64,000 nucleotides of DNA from Trichomonas vaginalis G3 (lineage: Eukaryota; Parabasalia; Trichomonadida; Trichomonadidae). Of the stretch, positions 39,494 to 49,800 are shown piece by piece. The notes under the pieces are model-generated. The model was not told the DNA's origin. It saw nothing but the letters and a program-made list of their open reading frames with translations, and did not search any database. A program made the translations under genes and the position numbers. Each line of letters begins with the position of its first letter. The stretch's first letter is position 1. Where the stretch lies: the NCBI RefSeq assembly GCF_026262505.1, contig NC_067207.1, positions 30,162,082 through 30,226,081 of the forward strand, in the 5' to 3' direction.

Positions 39494-40395
39494 ATGACAG
39501 AAATAGCAAATCTTTTACAAGTTCCATTAAAACAAGGGACAAACAAAAAGGGGGGTGTGTATAATAGAACTATGAAAGTTCCAGACGGAATGAAAGAATT
39601 AGTTCATATTGTTGCTGGTCTTCAAAAAGATGTAAAACAAATGAGAAACGTTTTAACATTACCAGAAGCTCAAGCATATGCCAAACGTCAAGGTCCAAAT
39701 TGGGAAGCACATGAAGCAGACATTACAGGTCCAAATGGAAAACCTGATGGTATAAATGAAGTTTTCGTTACTGATGGTCGAGGTAATATTAAAGTCATAA
39801 ATGGTTACAAATTAACTGTATCTGATTATCCTAAACGTAAAGCATATAATGAATGTTATCCTATGCAATTTGATGAAAATGGAAAAGCTGTTAAACAATA
39901 CATTGGAGAAGGTGAACATGGCCAATTAATTCATACCGTCATAATCCATATTCATATTTCAATGAAGAATTAAACGCTATTGAAGAAGGACCGGATGGAT
40001 TACCACAATATGTTAATCAGTTTGATGGTCAATATGCAAATTTGAGACCTGAAATTCCAGCTAAGAAATTCTTTAAAGTTGCTTTATTCGATCCAGTGTT
40101 CAATGAACAGAAAGAAGCAATGAAAGCAGAATTTAAACCAATTCAAGTGGCAAGAATTTCTTCATCTTCACTTGCAGAAGCGTTCAAGGAATTGATAAAG
40201 AAACCACTTTATTCTCAACAAGGTTATAACTTTGATTTAATTAAAGAAAGTGATAGACGTAAATTAGAAAAATCAGATGGTTTTAAGAATGCATGTAATG
40301 AAATGATTAAAGATATTGTAAATGATGAAATAAGACTGGAAGAAACTCAAAGCAATATCAATAACATTATTGGTGCAGTTACAAAGAAAGTATAA
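39494..40395 (+). pseudogene. Conserved Polinton structural protein of unknown role
   Basis: [20 protein letters not shown]. The central part has [20 protein letters not shown] followed by [20 protein letters not shown] and [13 protein letters not shown]. The C-terminal part is helical (FKELIKKPLYSQQGYNFDLI). It lies between the packaging ATPase and the CCG-family gene. I recognise the NW-x-DITGPxGKPDG design as typical of Polinton virion-gene blocks but cannot name a function. About one break. Confidence 0.6.
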
Positions 40396-40479
40396 GCAAA
40401 CAATGATGAACCTTGGGATATTACCGTAACAACTAAATAAAACTTTAAAATATATTTTTCTTTTTTTATTCAATTATAA

Positions 40480-41181
40480 ATGAGAAGACGTTTCACAAGT
40501 CAAAAGAACACTAACGCAAAAGCAGAGATTACGGTTGGTTATAACGTAAATGATGATAAATCACGAATTATTCAAAATGTTAAAGTTAATGTTAGCCCTG
40601 AATTAACAAGGTCAGCAACTCAACCAAATTTATTAACTCGTGACTTACCGAAGAATGAGGAGAATGAAGAAAACCATGAGAATGGAGACCCAATCATTTT
40701 ATCTGAACCCGGTAAAGAACCTGTTGAAATCCCCACATATCCAACATACCCCCCACCTCTTTCATCAAACATCGAGAACCCAGGAATATACGATTCCAGT
40801 CGCAATGCGCCATATAAAATAGACATTAATTCTGAATTAATGAAAATTTACCGTGATATAATAACTGATAATTATGATTCAATAATAAATTTAATTGATC
40901 AATCCGGTTTAATTATTTTACCTTATGAATCATTAATTCACATTATCGCCATTCTTTGTGATGTTCAAGATTCAGACGTTAAGATTCAATTTTTCATAGA
41001 TGATGAGGTTTCATGCTGCGGAACAGTTGCAAAAATAAATCCTATAAAGGATATTAGCACAATTAAGATATCAAAGAACGGAACAACAACTGAACTTCAT
41101 TTAACATATAATGATATTTATAATAAAATAGTTGATGAATATAAAATATCACTTGAAAAATTCTTTGTTAAGGCTATTTAA
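40480..41181 (+). CDS. CCG-motif family protein (shared with element A)
   Basis: 233 open codons. Residues 1-110 are disordered and Pro/Glu/Asn-rich (MRRRFTSQKNTNAKAEITVG). From about 120 a helical then beta-rich domain (YESLIHIIAILCDVQDSDVK, VSCCGTVAKINPI) matches the C-terminal domain at 17,641-18,225. It has the element leader TTTTTTTATTCAATTATAAATG. A small globular domain kept in both elements next to capsid genes; likely a virion component. It overlaps the convergent next gene by 4 bases at the stops. Confidence 0.65.
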   Translation: MRRRFTSQKNTNAKAEITVGYNVNDDKSRIIQNVKVNVSPELTRSATQPNLLTRDLPKNEENEENHENGDPIILSEPGKEPVEIPTYPTYPPPLSSNIENPGIYDSSRNAPYKIDINSELMKIYRDIITDNYDSIINLIDQSGLIILPYESLIHIIAILCDVQDSDVKIQFFIDDEVSCCGTVAKINPIKDISTIKISKNGTTTELHLTYNDIYNKIVDEYKISLEKFFVKAI

Positions 41182-41657
41182 TATTCAAGCATTAACATTA
41201 TTGAATAATAATCCTTTGAATCATAATCAATAATAATTGACCTTTCACCAGTTTCTATCGTTTGTTTTATTTCTTTTTGTTCCCCACTATCTGGATCGGT
41301 CATTGTAATTGTTTTTGTTATAGTATCAGCTTTATCTTTAACTTCAATCTTTTTTCCATCAGGATATTTAAACCAAAATTCCAAAAATTCGATATTGTCA
41401 ATCTGTTCATATTTTAATCTATCAATTACATTTTTAATACCATCTGAAAATCTTATGAAATGGTCATTATATGGGTTTGATTGAACTAAATTTGAATGAA
41501 GTGAAATATAACCCGATGATGAATATGACATTGACTCATATTTTCTGAAAACACTGAAATTTATAACATGAATGAATTTCTTATTCGTTGAATTTATGAA
41601 TTCTTGAGGTAATCTTATTCTAGTTTTATTTATCACTGGAAAATAACGCTTTACCAT
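41178..41657 (-). CDS. Minor capsid or capsid-associated candidate
   Basis: The start at 41,657 (MVKRYFPVINKTRIRLPQEF) is preferred to 41,690 because the latter runs into the divergent gene at 41,677. Beta-rich (KKFIHVINFSVFRKYESMSY, IEFLEFWFKYPDGKKIEVK) with a Thr-rich loop (TITKTITMTDPDSGEQK). The reading order resembles the minus-strand gene at 1,259-2,105 of element A. Function inferred from company only. Confidence 0.5.
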   Translation of the reverse strand: MVKRYFPVINKTRIRLPQEFINSTNKKFIHVINFSVFRKYESMSYSSSGYISLHSNLVQSNPYNDHFIRFSDGIKNVIDRLKYEQIDNIEFLEFWFKYPDGKKIEVKDKADTITKTITMTDPDSGEQKEIKQTIETGERSIIIDYDSKDYYSIMLMLEY

Positions 41658-41676
41658 ATTTTTAATCGTAATAAAA

Positions 41677-42387
41677 ATGTCAATTATCAATATTATTTCG
41701 AATAATAGTTGTGAATTAAATTTAACAGTTAGTGGAATTTATAATGTTACTCTCGTTTCTGTGAGTGGTAAATTTAATCCCATTCTTTTAGACCCTTCAG
41801 ATTATATATCATTTATTAAAGATGACCTTGAAAAAACGTATGATATGTATATAAATAATGTGATAACGAAATGGGATATTAACACAATTTTAAGTTATTT
41901 AAATGAATCATTTATCGTTTGGTATGAAGAAAATTTTAAATCAAAACCTGATAAACTTTTTGAACTTGATGAAATAAATAACCTTATTAAATTCCCGCTG
42001 AAAATTAAATTTTGTACTCCTCATCTTCGTTCATTGTTGGGGATATTAAATTTTGAAAAAGATGTTGGGGATGTTTTGTATTCTGACACTGGTTCCAATT
42101 TCATTTTAATCAAATGTGATAAAGTTAATACCCCAATGAGATTTTCACATCAAACATTAGACCCTAACTCTTACCCATCAATACAAAACATTTTATCCAT
42201 CAACTTAAACATATTTTCTTTATCATATCCGTTTCAATTATCCGGGAATTCATTTATTCTTCATTCAAAAGATTTATCAAATATTAAATTTAGAATAACT
42301 GACCTATTTGATTGTGATTTAGAATTTATGAATGAAATATTATGGCAATTTCAAATAGAAAAAATAGCTGATGAGATAACAGATTAA
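41677..42387 (+). CDS. Minor capsid (penton-type) protein candidate
   Basis: 236 open codons, MSIINIISNNSCELNLTVSG, beta-rich with a helical insert (KDDLEKTYDMYINNVITKWD). The end LSNIKFRITDLFDCDLEFMN followed by EILWQFQIEKI is like the terminal strands of Polinton and virophage penton proteins and like VPVKLLCPMYLSMTAE in element A. Divergent from the previous gene with 19 bases between starts. It would occupy capsid vertices. Confidence 0.6.
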   Translation: MSIINIISNNSCELNLTVSGIYNVTLVSVSGKFNPILLDPSDYISFIKDDLEKTYDMYINNVITKWDINTILSYLNESFIVWYEENFKSKPDKLFELDEINNLIKFPLKIKFCTPHLRSLLGILNFEKDVGDVLYSDTGSNFILIKCDKVNTPMRFSHQTLDPNSYPSIQNILSINLNIFSLSYPFQLSGNSFILHSKDLSNIKFRITDLFDCDLEFMNEILWQFQIEKIADEITD

Positions 42388-42411
42388 ATATTTATTTTTA
42401 AATCATAATAA

Positions 42412-43722
42412 ATGATTAAACAACAGCAACCACAGCAACTTAAGGCACAGACCATTACTTACGCCACATATGCATATAATTCAAAGACGGCAGAACAAAC
42501 ACAAAGGTTGAAATATGGAGATTTGGAGATAGTATTGAAAAATGACCATTTTGAATTCGTTTGCAAGGGTGGTGCAGTGATATCAAATATAAAAGAAATT
42601 TTATTTATGAATTCAAAAATTAAAGGAATAACGGATGATATAACATCAATTCCACCAGAAGAACAAAGATATTACGCATTAAATGCATTTCCTAAAGTTT
42701 TGAAGATTGGAAGATTTAATTTAAATGAGGAATTCATAGAAGGTTTCCTAAATGACATAATGAAGAAGGCAGATAAGGAATATGTGGTTAGTGAGTTAGA
42801 GAAGAAGGCAGATAAGGGACTTGTGGCTAGTGCATTAATGAAGAAAGCAGATAAGGAATATGTTAATGAAAAAGATAATGAAATTATAGAAAGGGTTGAA
42901 TGGTACCATGAACGGACATTGAAGATTTTAAAAACTAAAGCTGATACAGGATGGGTTTCAGGATGTTTAGACCTTAAAGCGGATAAAACTTATGTTAACG
43001 ATGAGTTAGAGAAGAAAGCAAATAAGACTCATACACATACAAGTTTTACAACTGTTGCTATAGAAAGTATTGAAGGAACGGTTGAAGAAACTGGTGGGGA
43101 TGTATTATATTGTAAACCTCCTAACTTTCCACAAGGTTTAACATCGGATGACGACATAACGACGATGAGAAACATTAGATGTAAAGATGTTTATGTCATG
43201 AAGGATGAACATAATATTAAATTCACTGCTCAAGATTTATATGACAAGAAAGCAGATAAAACAGAGCTTCAAACATTAAAGACAGAAATGCTTCAAACAT
43301 TATATCCTATAGGCTCTATTTATACGTCAATGAACTCAACAAATCCAGAAGTAGTACTTGGTTTTGGAACTTGGACTCAAATAGTCGACAGGTTTTTGTA
43401 TTGTGCAAACTCTTCAAAGGAAACAGGGGGAAGTAAAACGATTACAGGTGAAAATTTACCTGCACACAGTCACTACATAGATTTAAGTACATCTCAAGCG
43501 GGTTGGCATAAGCATAGATATTGGGATTGGTCAGGAATGACAAAAGGTAAAGGATATGATGTTAAAGACGACGTTAAGTTTGCCATAAATTGTTACTGGA
43601 GTGACACTCAGGGAGAAGGAAACCATACACATCGCGTTTCAGGATATACGCAAACAACGGGACAAAGTAAAGACTACATGCCACCTTACATGACAGTTTA
43701 CGCATGGTATAGAGTTCAATGA
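42412..43722 (+). CDS. Fibre protein with coiled-coil shaft and phage Gp10/tail-collar tip
   Basis: 436 open codons. Residues 1-115 are an N-terminal attachment part (QTQRLKYGDLEIVLKNDHFE). About 120-225 is a shaft of KADKEYV-type repeats (KKADKGLVASALMKKADKEY, LKADKTYVNDELEKKANKTH). About 290-320 reads LYPIGSIYTSMNSTNPEVVL, and 325-436 is the collar tip (GENLPAHSHYIDLS, GYTQTTGQSKDYMPPYMTVY). Such proteins are trimeric receptor-binding fibres in phages; here the likely target is the trichomonad surface. The tip is about 95% identical in DNA to element A. Confidence 0.85.
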   Translation: MIKQQQPQQLKAQTITYATYAYNSKTAEQTQRLKYGDLEIVLKNDHFEFVCKGGAVISNIKEILFMNSKIKGITDDITSIPPEEQRYYALNAFPKVLKIGRFNLNEEFIEGFLNDIMKKADKEYVVSELEKKADKGLVASALMKKADKEYVNEKDNEIIERVEWYHERTLKILKTKADTGWVSGCLDLKADKTYVNDELEKKANKTHTHTSFTTVAIESIEGTVEETGGDVLYCKPPNFPQGLTSDDDITTMRNIRCKDVYVMKDEHNIKFTAQDLYDKKADKTELQTLKTEMLQTLYPIGSIYTSMNSTNPEVVLGFGTWTQIVDRFLYCANSSKETGGSKTITGENLPAHSHYIDLSTSQAGWHKHRYWDWSGMTKGKGYDVKDDVKFAINCYWSDTQGEGNHTHRVSGYTQTTGQSKDYMPPYMTVYAWYRVQ

Positions 43723-43751
43723 ACGCTCAATGTTTGTGAAACAAACTTTAG

Positions 43752-43800
43752 GAGCTCCAAAAGAGCAAACGGCATAATTTAAATTTTTATTTTAGTATAA
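43752..43800 (+). promoter_or_regulatory. Repeated gene leader, copy 1
   Basis: GAGCTCCAAAAGAGCAAACG, then GCATAATTTAAATTTTTATT, directly before the ATG at 43,801. The same roughly 50-base block recurs at 44,731-44,779 before the ATG at 44,780. It contains the short inverted repeat GCTC-CAAAA-GAGC. Confidence 0.75.
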
Positions 43801-43899
43801 ATGAAGATTCTACCATATGGTGTTATTGGAAGAGATAAAGATGGAAACCCAATATTTGATCCAAAGTTAAAATTAAAGTTACTGACAAGAAAAACTTGA
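43801..43899 (+). CDS. Very short element protein (32 aa)
   Basis: MKILPYGVIGRDKDGNPIFD and a basic tail. Starts right after leader copy 1. Too short for family assignment; the duplicated leader is the main support. Confidence 0.35.
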   Translation: MKILPYGVIGRDKDGNPIFDPKLKLKLLTRKT

Positions 43900-43998
43900 A
43901 AAGTTGCTGAAACCAAAAGAATGAAAAATGAGAAAATGAGAAAAATGAGAAAATGAGAAGAAAAAAATTTAAATTATGCAATTTTATTTTTATCATAA

Positions 43999-44180
43999 AT
44001 GACCAAATTAATTAAGCCAACTATTTCTAAATTAATGATACTAATATGAAATCATTTCATGGAGTACTTAATCCAGGTTCTTCACAATTAGCCGGGCAAG
44101 TGTTGTGACTCAAGGTGGAACATTAGCGAATCCATTCAAATTATTAACTAAAGATGAACTTAATAAAATGATGATAAAAT
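43999..44180 (+). pseudogene. Short element gene remnant
   Basis: The leader ATTTTATTTTTATCATAAATG is followed by MTKLIKPTISKLMIL, with further coding-like DNA to about 44,180. About two breaks. No family. Confidence 0.3.
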
Positions 44181-44184
44181 AACT

Positions 44185-44730
44185 GATAACAAAATTTATT
44201 TCACTGCTACCATAAAAACAGGTGAAAAAACAGGTGAGATTCACCTCTTCACCTAAAATATATTTAGGTTAAAGCTTCCACGAGAGAAAAGATTCATAAG
44301 GATTCCAAAAATGAAAAAATCATTGATTTCGGCTGAAAAGAAAAAATAGAAAACCCTTCTTCCACGGAATAAAGAAATAAGAAGAAATAAAGTAAATTTT
44401 TTATTTATTCCCGTGGAAGATAGAGCACTTTTATGATACTTTTTATTCACGACAAACAAGACAAAAAAAAATAAGAAAATAGGCGCCGTCGCGGTTAACC
44501 AGACCCCTGACCCCTCCATAACACTACCTTAGACCACTGTGCTACGTAGCCTGTCGACATAAGATTTTATAAATTGCATATTTGACGTAAATTTATTTCC
44601 CAGTTATTCAAAAATAATTAATTATTGAATAACCTAAATCATTAATGAAAACATAAACGATAACATTTATTTCCTGTGTTGTTGTCAAAATGTCATGTTG
44701 TCTCAAACTTTAGAACGGACTGAAAGTCCT
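44185..44730. other. 545-bp gene-free spacer with inverted repeats and a tRNA-like stretch
   Basis: CTTCCACGG-AATAAA (44,359-44,373) pairs with TTTATTCCCGTGGAAG (44,404-44,419), and another CTTCCACG lies at 44,276. 44,482-44,556 read on the minus strand contains TAGCACAGTGGTCTAAGG, a good match to a tRNA A box/D arm, then GGGTCTGGTTAACCGCGAC in a T-arm-like position, but the acceptor stem does not pair well. Unusually GC-rich for element B. Confidence 0.45.
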
Positions 44731-44779
44731 GAGCTCCAAAAGAGCAAACGGCATAATTTAAATTTTATTTTTATCATAA
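44731..44779 (+). promoter_or_regulatory. Repeated gene leader, copy 2
   Basis: Copy of 43,752-43,800 (GAGCTCCAAAAGAGCAAACG...) directly before the ATG at 44,780. Confidence 0.75.
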
Positions 44780-44944
44780 ATGAATACCCCACAAGCTCAA
44801 AATTTACCACGAATCATAACAAGGGAGGAAATGATAAAAATGATGCAAGAACATGTTAAAAATAACAAACCACTAAAACTGAGAAAATGTGGTTATGCAG
44901 TAATGATGGAAAGAGAGATGTTGTCGAAGAGGAATAAAAATTAA
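44780..44944 (+). CDS. Unrecognised 54-aa basic protein
   Basis: MNTPQAQNLPRITREEMIKM with a Lys/Arg-rich second half (NNKPLKLRKCGYAVMMEREM). Starts right after leader copy 2. Ends overlapping the convergent gene at 44,941 by 4 bases, the same tight stop overlap as at 41,178/41,181. Confidence 0.45.
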   Translation: MNTPQAQNLPRIITREEMIKMMQEHVKNNKPLKLRKCGYAVMMEREMLSKRNKN

Positions 44945-45204
44945 ATTTGGATTGAGTTTAAAAATTCATCTTTATTAAATTCATCTCTTCCAATCAATTT
45001 ATTTATTCTATTAAATTCTTTTATTTTTGCTTCACTCAGTTTAAGGATTGAACGGTAAGTTTCTAATTTTTCGATTATTTCTTTATCGTTTTCAACCCCA
45101 CCGCATTGTGGCTTCTTTTTGTAATAGCATATTTTTGATTTAATTCTGTTTAGTTTCTTTTTATATTCATTGTCTGGACTCTTGACTGCTTCGTTGTCAC
45201 TCAT
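44941..45204 (-). CDS. Unrecognised 87-aa helical protein
   Basis: MSDNEAVKSPDNEYKKKLNR. Two basic/acidic helices around a CYYKKKPQCGG turn. The leader ATTTAATTTTTTTATTTCGTAAGAAATG fits the element start pattern. No family. Confidence 0.5.
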   Translation of the reverse strand: MSDNEAVKSPDNEYKKKLNRIKSKICYYKKKPQCGGVENDKEIIEKLETYRSILKLSEAKIKEFNRINKLIGRDEFNKDEFLNSIQI

Positions 45205-45273
45205 TTCTTACGAAATAAAAAAATTAAATATTATTTAAATATAATGGAGTAATAAAATAAATCGGAATTTCTA

Positions 45274-46765
45274 TTAATTTATTGTTAACTCAACTAATGC
45301 ATTGCCGTTAATATATCTAACAAATTCAGCTATTGTGTCAAATCTTCGTCTTCTTTTTGTCATTGATTTATCAGTTTTTCCATAATCGAGATGAATCAAA
45401 ACTTTATCCCCTTGTTTAAAATTCATGAGCCCCGAATTAATTTGTTCACGTTTAACATCATTCAACCTTTCCATTTGCTTTCTAATATATTCCCATTCTT
45501 TTGAAATATCATTTTTCATTTCCACGGTTTCATGTTTATTGTTCTATGCCATGTATTATTGTAATAATATACTAACTGCTGTATGATGGAGTCATGATTT
45601 CCATCCCAGTATATCTGACCGTTAACCCCTAACGCATCTCTAAGAGTTCTCATTACCGCATCAACTATTTTATTATGAAACGTATATGGAGAGGATGAAA
45701 AGTAAAAATTAATTTGTGGGAAATAATGAGTCATAGCTGCCTGAAATCCTTTATCACCATCACCCCTATTATCTACTCTTTCATGATCTAGTAAGTATTG
45801 AATAGCTCTTCTTGTTTCCTGTTCTGTTTTCCCTTTCACCGGAATGCAATATAAATATCTGGTGTTAATGTTAATGGCAAATAAATAAGTAACGTTTCCT
45901 TTTGAATATTCTAAATGATCGATTTCATATGAATATGGATATGGTGCAAATGAAGGGCGACTAAATTTTTCCTTTAACGGTTGAATTTTTGGGTCAATTG
46001 GTTTATTTAATATCTTGAAATCCTTTTTAAAATCTTTTTGTTTCTTTAATGTTTGAAATGGATATAATAAAGTGAATGATGAAGGATTAACTGAAGGAGG
46101 AGGCGGTTTTGGTGTTGCAGGTACTGTCGTTAGAGGTTTTGGTGTTGCAAGTGGTTTAATTTTATCTGCTTTGATTTTGGATGATGAAGTTTTGGAATTC
46201 ATTCCTTCCTTCATTAATTCTGGATGTATTCTATTCATTTGTTTTAAATATGCTGTATATAAAGGTTTAATATACTTTCCCGCTTCGAGTTTATGTTGAA
46301 GGATGAATTCCAAAAGTTGATCTTCATTTAAAAGTCGGGCTGAATATGGTTTAACTAATGAATCATAAATTAAAGCTTGTGCTTCATTTATGGTCTGAAG
46401 GACCTGGGCGTTTTGCACCTTTTGTTTTTGCTCCTTTTGCTTTTGCGGCTCAGGATTATATAATTTATATAATTCATCAATATCTTCTTCTGTTAATACT
46501 TTATTTTTGAAATCTTTCAATTGTTTAAGTTGTGATTTAGTTTTTCCCTTTGAATATTCATTATTTTTAATTTTGTCTTTAATTTAGAAAATTTTATATG
46601 ATATTTCAAAATTTCATTTTTATAATATGGATAATAATATTCCATATCATCACCCGTTATATTATTATTATATTTTTGGAGATATGATTTTAATTCATAA
46701 TAACTAAGAAATTTTTGATTAAGTACTAAATCATCAATTAAATTTTCTAAATCTGAGTTATCCAT
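45274..46765 (-). pseudogene. Retroviral-type (rve) integrase with C-terminal SH3/chromo-like end
   Basis: N-terminal helical part (MDNSDLENLIDDLVLNQKFL), a Pro/Thr-rich linker, then the integrase core: FAPYPYSYEIDHLEYSKG, RYLYCIPVKGKTEQETRRA, NRGDGDKGFQAAMTHYF, NKIVDAVMRTLRDALG and YYNNTWHRTINMKPW, the last being the Y-N-T-x-HR-x-I-x-P hallmark of Polinton/LTR integrases. The end (KQGDKVLIHLDYGKTDKS) is a small beta-barrel as in chromo/SH3-type tails that guide insertion. About two breaks. Confidence 0.85.
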
Positions 46766-46867
46766 TTATATAAAAATAAAATAAATGTTTTAAGGGTGCC
46801 CACCTCTTTGAATCATAGTATCAAAAACATCATTAACGGTTCCTTTTGTCTCTTCTGTGGCATTTTA
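46766..46867. other. Short gap between integrase and polymerase genes
   Basis: The minus strand reads a short peptide-like stretch (ATEETKGTVNDVFDTMIQ) with no clear start; possibly the tail of a lost small gene. Confidence 0.3.
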
Positions 46868-49800
46868 TTAAATAAATGGCATACAACATCCATTTTCACA
46901 ACACACAGCCTTAGTGTGTGCTCCTGTTAATGCAGTCTTACCAATTGTTAAGCGAGTCATTGACCCATTTTTAAGTTGTAAATTAATATTCTGACCATCA
47001 AATATCACTTTATCATTTATTATATCCAAATAATTTTTAGGTGTTAATTGTTTATTTTGTCGTAAACTAACTCCTTTCATTTTTTGTGCAATCTTTTTAA
47101 AATCACTTCCATCAATTGAACCGTTGAATGATGTATAACACTTGGGCATAAAGCAACCATGTTATCACCTTGTTTCTCAATTGCTAAACCCAATAACTTC
47201 TTCTCATGTGCTTTTTCTTCAGCTTTATTCTTTAATTTAGGTTTAAATTTCTCATTAAAACAAAAGAAATCAAAAGGTGCGAATTTGTAAATGTTTTTAT
47301 CATAAAATTGTTTATCAGTAACAATTGCTTGAAATGCTTGAGTGTTAGGAAGATTTGGGTCGCCAGCGATTGCCCAATAAGATGAATCAGTATCACCTTC
47401 AATGAAATGAAAACGATTAACATTCATGCATTTATACATAAAATCATAAATGAAAACCAAATACCAGTATTTTGCGTTATCTAAAGTGAAGAATGCCTCT
47501 TGTAAACATGTATCACATCTATAAAATCTATCTTTAAGCATCACTTGATACGTATCTTCACCTATTTCTCTTATGTTTTTAAACTTATTTGACATACATG
47601 CAACGCGTGCCTTCTGTGCATTCATTATTTTAGTCTTTGCGTAATTTTGTGTATTCATTGCATCGTAACCATATGATCCATTAAGTGAAATCTTGCAAAA
47701 TAAACTTTTTCCTTTATTTCCTTCTAATTCAGCCTTTTGTCTTTCGTTCATAAATTCGTTCGCAAATTCATTAAAGCAAGTGTTTTTCGTAAATGTTAAA
47801 ATTGATTGAATATCATCAATGATAAAATGAAATCTGTCTATTAGATACCAAAGATAATAAGAAGAAAATGGTTGATATTGGTTGTGTGTTGATGCTAACT
47901 GAGTTAATTTTCTCTGTTTCTGGTCAACTGGTAGATTGTTTGATTTCATGTAATTATACATAAAACTGCCAATTGTTTTTTCATCTGTGATAATATCTAA
48001 GTTTCTTATTATTGGTAAAAAGTTTATGTAATCATTAATGTATTTTTCATCAATGTGACCCTTTACTTCAGCCACGAATAAAGTATTTTTCTTTCTAATA
48101 ATTCCCAGTGCTTTTGCTTTCTTTGTTGCTGTATCACAAATGATAACACCATTCAATCTTCCCGGCATATACATTTTATGGTCAGTATATTGAATGAAAT
48201 CATGAGGATTAGATGAAAATGATGAAGGATATAATGAATTAAAGTCAACTCCAACGAAATGAGTCATAATGTTGGTGGTGTCCTCATTTGATACAGTTTT
48301 AGTTTCTGGATTATATGAAAGTTTATTAATGTGCGTGATTCCTTTAAGATTAACACGATGTTGAACATTTGATAGACCACCAGTAATTCCATTACGGAGA
48401 ATGTGATAAGCTTCAACTGAATCTAAAGTCATTGGTAAATTATTTTTTAATGCATAATTTCTTAAATTGATTCTTAAACGTTGAACATCTTCATCTTTAT
48501 TTGATTTTACGACATTGCAATAACAACACATTAACTGACAATTTTCTTTGGTATGTGGTTTTTCATTATCGATTCTATCCAATGTTGGTTTATTAGCATA
48601 TGTAAACGCTTTACCACACATTTTGCATTTAGATGAAAGGATTAAATCGTGATAGTATTGATAGTCATCCATTGAAACATTTTTTTAGTATCCCTTTCTG
48701 CTTTTTCATCTTGTTTCTTATATGATTCAATTTTATATTTCCAATACTTTTTCGTTAATTCAAAACTTGATTCCACATTTTCTTCTTCTGGATATGTTTC
48801 GTTAGGATTGAAGTTCTTATATGCTAACGCGTAACGAATCATTGATGCATTCGATGATAAAGAAAGATTATGAAGCATGTCAATTTTATAAACAAATGTT
48901 TCTTCAATAATTTTATCAATTGGGTCAATCATAATTTCAACGTCTTTATTGCAATAATGAATAAAATATTCTAATCTATTCTTCAAAATTTTTAGCATCA
49001 TTGAGATATATTTGATAATCTGAATCGGATATTGTTTCTTGAGTTAATGCTGAATAAAATGAATCTTTCGTGAATGGTTCCTTTTTATATAATTCATCTT
49101 CGTAATTTTCCCACGTGATGAATTGATAAGGGAAAAAGGATTTAACACGTGATTTATTGTTTCCGAAATCTTGAGTGAATTGGTCTAATGTCCCACCCGC
49201 TATATAATTTCTGATGTCAATAAATCTTAATTCATATGGACAGTTTGTTTTCTTTACAATGATTTGCTTAAATTGAGAGATGAACCCAGCATTGATTTTA
49301 TTTTCCATTTTGCAGTGTTTAAATCACGAAGAATTAAATTTAAATCAAACTTTCCCGAATTAAAACCTATGATATTCACTTTATTAAATTCTTCATCTAG
49401 AAGTTCTTTAAATGCTTCCTTTTGTTTCTCATTTAATGTATGAGACAAAGTCCCCGCCGTTTGGTCCGTTTGCGGCTTCATTAATTCTTCATATTGTTCA
49501 ATATTTGATTTAGCAACTAATGAACAGGTTGAAAATAAAAACTCAATCCAATCAGAAATAAAAGAATCACTCGAAGTTAAGCAAAAATTCCTCGTAAATG
49601 TTTTATCACGGTCTACGACCTCGCCGCTTTGCGGCTTTATTTTGACAGTTGATGATACCATAAATGGTTTTAAGTAAGCGTTCAAAGTTGCACATTCAGA
49701 AAGTTGAAGTTCTTCTTTAGTCTCTAATGTTTCGAAGTCAAAAGTAATATAATATCTTGTTGGTTTATAATATTCCTGCAAATTATGTGCTAATAGCCAT

